Source of the DNA: RYN-230 sp963837335
GTDB lineage: Bacteria; Actinomycetota; Actinomycetes; Streptosporangiales; Streptosporangiaceae
NCBI GenBank assembly: GCA_963837335.1
Contig: CAWINS010000027.1
Span: forward strand, 204,219 to 268,218
Length of the DNA: 64,000 nt
Direction: 5' to 3'
Part shown: one piece after another, positions 58,988 to 64,000 of the stretch
Layout: each line of letters opens with the position of its first letter
Numbering within the stretch: the first letter of the stretch is position 1
Translations under genes and position numbers: made by a program
Notes under the pieces: model-generated
What the model was told of the DNA's origin: nothing
Seen by the model: the letters and a program-made list of their open reading frames with translations, nothing else
Database searches by the model: none

Positions 58988-59379
58988 GCACGCCCGCCCA
59001 GCGGACCGCGCTGGTGGCAGCCGCGCGCGCGGTCCGACGACGGGCCCACGCCCCCTACTCGAAGTTCACCGTCGGCGCGGCGGTGCTCGACGAGCGCGGT
59101 CGCGTCGCCGTCGGCTGCAATCTGGAGAACGTCTCCTACGGGCTCACGGTCTGCGCGGAGCGCAACGCCATCGCCGCCGCGGTGGCCGCCGGCGCCCGAC
59201 GCATTCGGGCCGTGGCGGTTGCCTCCGGCTCCTCGCCTCCCGCCTCCCCTTGCGGCGCCTGTCGCCAGGTGATCGCCGAGCTGGGAGACGCCGACACCGA
59301 GGTGCTCATCGCCGCCGCCAAGGGCGCGGCCGAGCAGACCACGCTGAGCGCGCTCCTCCCGCGCGCGTTCACGTTCTGA
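58984..59379 (+). CDS. cdd: Cytidine deaminase
   Basis: 131 residues starting at TTG. NFxVGAA-like SKFTVGAAVLDERG, GCNLENVSYGLTVCAERNAI with the catalytic Glu and first zinc Cys (CAE), and SPCGACRQVI with the other two Cys (PCxxC). Converts cytidine to uridine, feeding DeoA. Last gene of the nucleoside-salvage run. Confidence 0.94.
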   Translation: MSTPAQRTALVAAARAVRRRAHAPYSKFTVGAAVLDERGRVAVGCNLENVSYGLTVCAERNAIAAAVAAGARRIRAVAVASGSSPPASPCGACRQVIAELGDADTEVLIAAAKGAAEQTTLSALLPRAFTF

Positions 59380-61591
59380 CTACTTCACCACCACCACTCT
59401 GATGTCGCCCTCGCGGCGCAACACCGTCAGCCCCACGTCGTGCGGGTGGTTCTCCAGCAGCAGGTCGATGCGAGCGCTCCCCACCTCGAGGCCGGTGATG
59501 CGCAGGTCGCCGATGGCGGGCGGCAGCACCGGGTGCCGGAGCGAGACCTCGCCGCGCGCTCCGTCGATGGTGATCCCCAGCGCCGAGCCGAGCAGCATGA
59601 AGACGGCCGCCGCGGCCCAGGCCTGAGGCGCGCAGGCCACCGGATAGAGCGTCGGCCCCTCGCCGGGGCGGCGCGGAAATCCGCAGAACAGCTCGGGCAG
59701 CCGGTGGAGATCGACCGTCTCGCTGGCCGCCAGCATCGCTTCGAACAGCCGCAGCCCCAGGTCGTGCGAAGCCATAGTTGCGCGAAGCCGGCTGCCATGA
59801 GCGCGTTGTCGTGCGGCCAGATCGAGCCGTTGTGGTACGACATCGGGTTGTAACGCAGCTCGCGACGGGGCCAGCGTCCGGACCCCCCAGCCGGAGAAGC
59901 ACGCCGGCGCTCAGCAGCGTCTCGCGACCGTGCGCGCGCGCTGCGCGGGGTCGGCGATCCCGGTCCAGAGCGCGTGTCCGGCGTTCGAGCTGCGGACGCG
60001 GCAGGGCTGCTTTGTCGCCGTCGAGCGCCAGCGCGAACGTCGCCCAGCTCCTCGCACCAGAACGTCTCGTCGAACCGCGCGCGCAGGTCTGCGGCCTTGC
60101 GCAGTAGCGTCTCGGCCCGCGCCGGATGACCCAGCGCCGTGGCGATCGCCGCGGCGCCGCCGTACGCGCGCGTAGACGTAACCCTGCACCTCGCACAGCG
60201 CGATCGGCCCCTCGGCCAGCGTGCCGTCGGCATGGAAGACCGAGTCGTGCGAATCCTTCCACCCCTGCTGGACGAGGCCCTTGTCGGTCTGGCGGGCGTA
60301 CTCGACGAACCCGTCGCCGTCACAGTCGCCGTACTCGTCAATCCAGGCCAGCGCGCGCTCGATGTTGCGGCCAGATCGCTGCGAATGAACGGCGAGGTCG
60401 CCGGTGCGTCGCAGGTAGGCCGCCGCCAGCATCACGAAGAGCGGCGTCGAGTCGACGCTGCCGTAGTAGCGTCCGAACGGGACCTCGCCGAGGGCGGCCA
60501 TCTCGCCGCCCCGCGCCTCGTGCAGGATCTTCCCCGGCTGCGCGTCGCGCTCGGGTCGAGGTCTCCGTCGCCTGCGTGGCGGCCAGAAAGCCGAGCACGC
60601 CACGGGCGATCTGCGGAGCGATCCAGAGGGCCTCCATGGCGGTGATGATCCCGTCGCGTCCAAACGGGGTGCTGAACCAGGGGACCCCGGCGTAGGGATA
60701 GAGGCCCGTCCGGAGTCGCGGTGATCATCATCTGCAGATCGGAGATCGACCGGTGCAGCCACTCGTCGAGATCGTCGCTGGTGGCGTGGATGCGACAGCG
60801 CGAGAAGGCTGCGTTCCCCAGCTCCGCCGTGAGCGCCGCCAGGGCATGCTCGTGCGTCGCGGTGGGAAGAGCCTCCGCGCCCAGCTCGCAGGCGATGGCG
60901 ATCAGCAGCGTGACCGACTGCCGCGGCTCGAGAGCGAGGTGGTAGCGGGCCTGCCGGCCAGAGAGCGTCTGGGGCGGCGGATCAAAGGTCACCCGGGTCC
61001 GCCTGGTCAGCCCGTCGAGGCCTTCGTAGCCGAAGATCAGGCTCTCGTCGCTGACGATCTCGTGCAACTTGCGTCCCCGCCGCTCCCGCTTGGCACCACG
61101 AACCTCGAAGATGTCGGCGAAGTCGGCGTCCAGGTCCAGCCGCAGGTCCACTTCAAACGGGTCGCGACTGAAGCTCGAGACGCGCAAGCGCTCATAGCAG
61201 ACCCCGTTCCAGAGAAAAGTGCTGCGAAAGACATGCAGCTCGCCCCGGGCCAGCATGAGCGAGCCGCCCGCCTCCTTCAGGTCGGGGTTGGACAGATCGA
61301 CTGCCAGAAGGTCGTTTTCTTCTTGACCGTCGAGCTGAGCAGCAAAGGGCGGCGTCCGCCCACCCGCAGCTCCAGCCGGGAGAGGAACCGGGTGTCGTCG
61401 AAGTAGACCCCCTGCTCGCCGAGCCCTACCGGCTGCACGTCGCCGTGGCGATCGAAGACGGCGAACATGCGGCCGTGCTTGAGCACGCGCGTCCGGTCGT
61501 CGGTGCGTGACGAGGTCGCCTGGATGTAGAACTTGTCGTGGTGACTGAGCAGCTCGTCGTCGGCGTGCTCTGGATGACCGACCTCGGACAC
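59380..61591 (-). CDS. Glycogen-debranching-type amylo-alpha-1,6-glucosidase, frameshifted
   Basis: About 737 codons. The start is GTG 61591 (VSEVGHPEHADDELLSHHDKFYIQ). The N-terminal bis-domain follows (GLGEQGVYFDDTRFLSRLEL, FRSTFLWNGVCYERLRVSSF). The glucosidase (alpha/alpha-toroid) part lies in further frames: PFGRDGIITAMEALWIAPQIARGVLGFLA, GEVPFGRYYGSVDSTPLFVMLAAAYLRRTGD, WIDEYGDCDGDGFVEY and YNPMSYHNGSIWPHDNALMA. At least six errors. Proteins of this type trim alpha-glucans or trehalose-like oligosaccharides. Paired with the glycosyltransferase upstream (9 bases apart). Confidence 0.88.
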
Positions 61592-61599
61592 GTCACGCC

Positions 61600-62718
61600 T
61601 CAGGCGGTCTCGATCTCGGTATCCGGCGCCAGCCTGGCGTCGCTCACGTCGGCCGGCACCAGGCCCAACCGCGGATGCGGATGCGCGGGCGCCGCTCCGG
61701 TCGCCACCAGACGCCGTAGACGGCCAGATAATCATTGGCCATCCGAGGCGCCGAGAATCGTCCCTCGAAGTAGGCGCGGCAACGCTTGCGCGGCAACGCG
61801 AGCGCGCTGGCGGTCGCCTCGACCGCCCCGTCGACGGTGTCGACCACGTAGCCGGAGAGCCCGTCGCGCATCACCTCGGGAACGGCGCCCCGGCGAAAAG
61901 CGACCACCGGCGTGCCACAGGCCATCGATTCGATCATCACCAGCCCGAATGGTTCCGGCCAGTCGATGGGAAACAGCAGCGCCGCGGCGTTTCCCAGGAA
62001 ATCGCCCTTCTGATGCTCGCCGATCTCGCCGATGAACTCGACCTTCGGTTGAGCAAAGAGTGGCTTCAGCTGCTGCTCATAGAAGTCACGATCCTTGTCG
62101 TCGATCTTGGCAGCCACTTTCAGCGGCAGATCCAGACGGCGAGCGATCTCCACCGCCCGATGGACCCCCTTCTCCGGCGAGACTCGCCCCAGGAAGGCCA
62201 GGTATTTTCCGGCCTGGGGCTGGAACCGATACAGATCCAGCGGGAGCCCGTGATAAACGGTGCTGCACCAGTTCGCGAACGGAAGCGGCGCCCGCTGCGA
62301 GTCGGAGATCGACACCACCGGGATGTCGGCGAACGCTCGAAAAAGCGGCTGCAGCTCCGGAAGGTCGAGCCGGTTGTGCATCGTGGCGACGTGGGGAACC
62401 TTGCAGTGGCGCGCCTTGGGAAACGACAGATAGTCGAGGTGGAAGTGGATGACGTCGAACTCCGCGGCGCGGCGGAAGACCTCTTCCAGCATGGCCAGAT
62501 GATGCGGCAGCGGGTCTCGGCAAGTCTCGTCCAGGCGGAGCGCTCGCGGGGCGCACGGGACCAGCTTCGCCTGGGTGACCGAATCGGCGCTCGCGAACAA
62601 CGTCACGTCATGGCCGAGATCGACCAGCGCCTCGGTCAGGAACACACGACCGGTTCCGTGTCGCCGTAGAGCTTGGGCGGCACGCTTTCATGCAGCGGCG
62701 AAACCTGAGCAATCCGCA
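61600..62718 (-). CDS. Glycosyltransferase family 4, frameshifted at both ends
   Basis: Start ATG 62718 (MRIAQVSPLHESVPPKLYGDTE). A missing base near 62,650 leads to FLTEALVDLGHDVTLFASADS; then FDVIHFHLDYLSFP, ATMHNRLDLPEL, and the donor-binding YLAFLGRVSPEKG, LFPIDWPEPFGLVMIESMACGTPVVAFRRGAVPEV with the E-x7-E motif. A shift near 61,690 restores an end at TGA 61602-61600. Retaining GT-B enzyme; sugar unknown. The debranching-type enzyme follows directly, a pairing seen in several phyla. Confidence 0.87.
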
Positions 62719-62820
62719 TCCTCTCCGAACGCAGTCACGGAGAGAGCAGTTCCCTACCCCTGGCGTGGCCGGACGACGGCAAGTCACGAGCTGGGGCGAT
62801 TGCGGAAGAGCTGGCGACCC

Positions 62821-63869
62821 TCAGGTACTGCGACAGGGCACCCTGCGGAGCTCGCCGGGGCCTTTCTCTTTTTCCTTGCGGAACAGCTCGCCGTGGATGC
62901 GGGCCGCCTCCTCGCGCGCCGTCTTGGCGAGCATCGTTGCGGGCCTCCATGTCATCGCCGAACGCGAGCAGAAGTCCTGCCAATCGAGTTGCTTCTTCCC
63001 CTTGCGCGAGCGCTTCCCGCAATACTCCCAAGCCGAAGAAGCCGCTGCTGTCCTCTTCGACGAACTTCTTCGAGATGGCCTTGAAGGACTTGTCGGAGAT
63101 GCGTGCTTGGCGTCCTTGTCGACGCCCCGTGACCAGCGCGCCGCAGTCGGTGCGGACCTTGGTCATGAAGGTCACCGCGTCCTTCTTGCAGGAGTCGGCC
63201 AGACTCTCCAGCAGCGCCTGGAGGTCCTTCTTCTTCTCGAGATCCGGAACGGCGCGGACCGGAAGACTTGGCGAAGGCCACCGACTCGGCGGACGGAATC
63301 AGCAGTGAAGCCCGCCACCAATCTCCCTGAATGGCTCCGTCGACGTCCTTGACCGCTCTCACGATCTTCAGCTTGGTGGCATAACTCTCGAGCCCAGCTC
63401 TCGTCTTCGGAAACGTCGCCACGTACTTCTCCAGCGGCGGCTTGAGGAACATCCGGCGTACCAGGAATGGCTGACAACGCCGACTTGGCTCCCTCCAGCT
63501 TGGGGATGCATTCATCGAGCAGGTCGATCGGAGTAGGTTTTTTGCTGGGTGAAGTAGGCGCTCTCTATGCGCTGCTCAACCTGGTCGGCGTTAGCGGAAG
63601 ACTGCGATGTCGACCTCACTTGACATGACGCAGTTCCAGAAGGCGCCCATCTCGCTCTTCTCGCGCTCGGCGAAGCGACCGCCGGCCTCCAGGATGGCCT
63701 GGGCTCCGGCGGTTTTCTTTCTCTGCTGGAACATCCAAAAACCGCCGCCGCCCAAGACGGCGACCAGAACCACGGTGAAGATCGCGCGCTGGCGCTTGGC
63801 GGCCGCGGCCCGTTCGGCCATGAGGCGCTGATACTCGTCCATTCCAGGAGGGGCAGCTCCGAACGACAT
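62821..63869 (-). CDS. Membrane-anchored hypothetical protein, frameshifted
   Basis: Starts MSFGAAPPGMDEYQRLMAER, with one membrane helix (AIFTVVLVAVLGGGGFWMF) at about residues 29-47. Pieces in other frames include AYFTQQKTYSDLLDECIPKLEG, KYVATFPKTRAGLESYATKLKIVRAVKDVDGAIQGDWW, MTKVRTDCGALV, KAISKKFVEEDSSGFFGLGVLREALAQGEEATRLAGLLLAFG and a basic C-terminal helix ending at TGA 62823-62821. At least four indels. No family recognised. Confidence 0.6.
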
Positions 63870-63960
63870 CTCGTCTCCTCTCGTCGGGGGGCGGCGCGTT
63901 CACGCCGGGCCCCGGCAGAAAACCGCAGTTCGTCGTCGATTGCAAGCGCGACCACGCGCG

Positions 63961-64000
63961 TCTTGCCCCGCCTCTTGCCCCGCGTCTTGTCCCGCCTCTT
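63961..64000. repeat. 12-bp tandem repeat at the right edge
   Basis: TCTTGCCCCGCC, TCTTGCCCCGCG and TCTTGTCCCGCC in a row, then TCTT at the window end. More copies may lie beyond the edge. Confidence 0.85.

Overview
The window looks like two unrelated genomes joined at about 32,775. Bases 1-32,775 read as a high-GC actinomycete, recognisable by GTG starts, GTGA/ATGA gene overlaps, an F420-type luciferase-like oxidoreductase, a DUF3516 helicase, a LytR-CpsA-Psr protein and an MftR-type regulator. Bases 32,776-64,000 read as a deltaproteobacterium-like organism, probably Myxococcota. The evidence there is the atpB-atpE pair (AtpE with a signal peptide), prs-rplY-pth-rpsF-rpsR-rplI-dnaB, a bactofilin, and different codon habits. 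No tRNA, rRNA, CRISPR array or insertion sequence was seen.

Actinomycete half. 1-3.1 kb carries copper and cytochrome oxidase assembly genes (Sco protein, lipoprotein, CtaG). 3.1-10.9 kb is ordinary accessory metabolism: two VOC domains in one protein, a PaiB-like protein, an aldo/keto reductase, a divergent MarR/YceI pair with a clear operator, a quinone oxidoreductase, a YjbR protein and an LLM oxidoreductase. 11.0-21.4 kb is the most interesting block: a multi-PAS sensor kinase, a receiver domain fused to a PIG-L deacetylase, an ATP-grasp ligase, a PHP phosphoesterase, two adjacent near-identical processive GT2 glycosyltransferases, a 51-residue membrane protein and a tandem PAP2 phosphatase. 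Most of these genes overlap or abut and run on one strand. I infer a two-component-controlled pathway that makes and modifies a glycan or glycolipid. 21.4-32.6 kb holds a DUF72 protein, a Ski2-like helicase, an MftR-like regulator, SbcD-SbcC and an LCP ligase. It ends in a promoter/operator and the first 33 or so codons of a gene cut off by the junction.

Deltaproteobacterial half. It starts inside atpB, then atpE and ychF, a TPR protein, a D-amino-acid-oxidase-like flavoprotein, a vapBC module, another TPR protein, an M15 peptidase-bactofilin-cNMP block, a ricin-lectin lipoprotein, trxB-moaC-glmS, a GT39 glycosyltransferase, the prs to dnaB ribosomal/replication run, a second toxin-antitoxin module (AbrB-PIN), a nucleoside-salvage run (deoB-deoA-hydrolase-PNP-cdd), and a GT4/glycogen-debranching pair. 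Both toxin-antitoxin modules have perfect palindromes on or against the antitoxin start codon.

Data quality. Single-base frameshifts interrupt many genes. I count about eight breaks in the first half but dozens in the second, where even glmS, dnaB and the ribosomal protein genes are broken several times. They look like uncorrected read errors, not biology. Coordinates of broken genes span the whole inferred gene and internal frames change as described.
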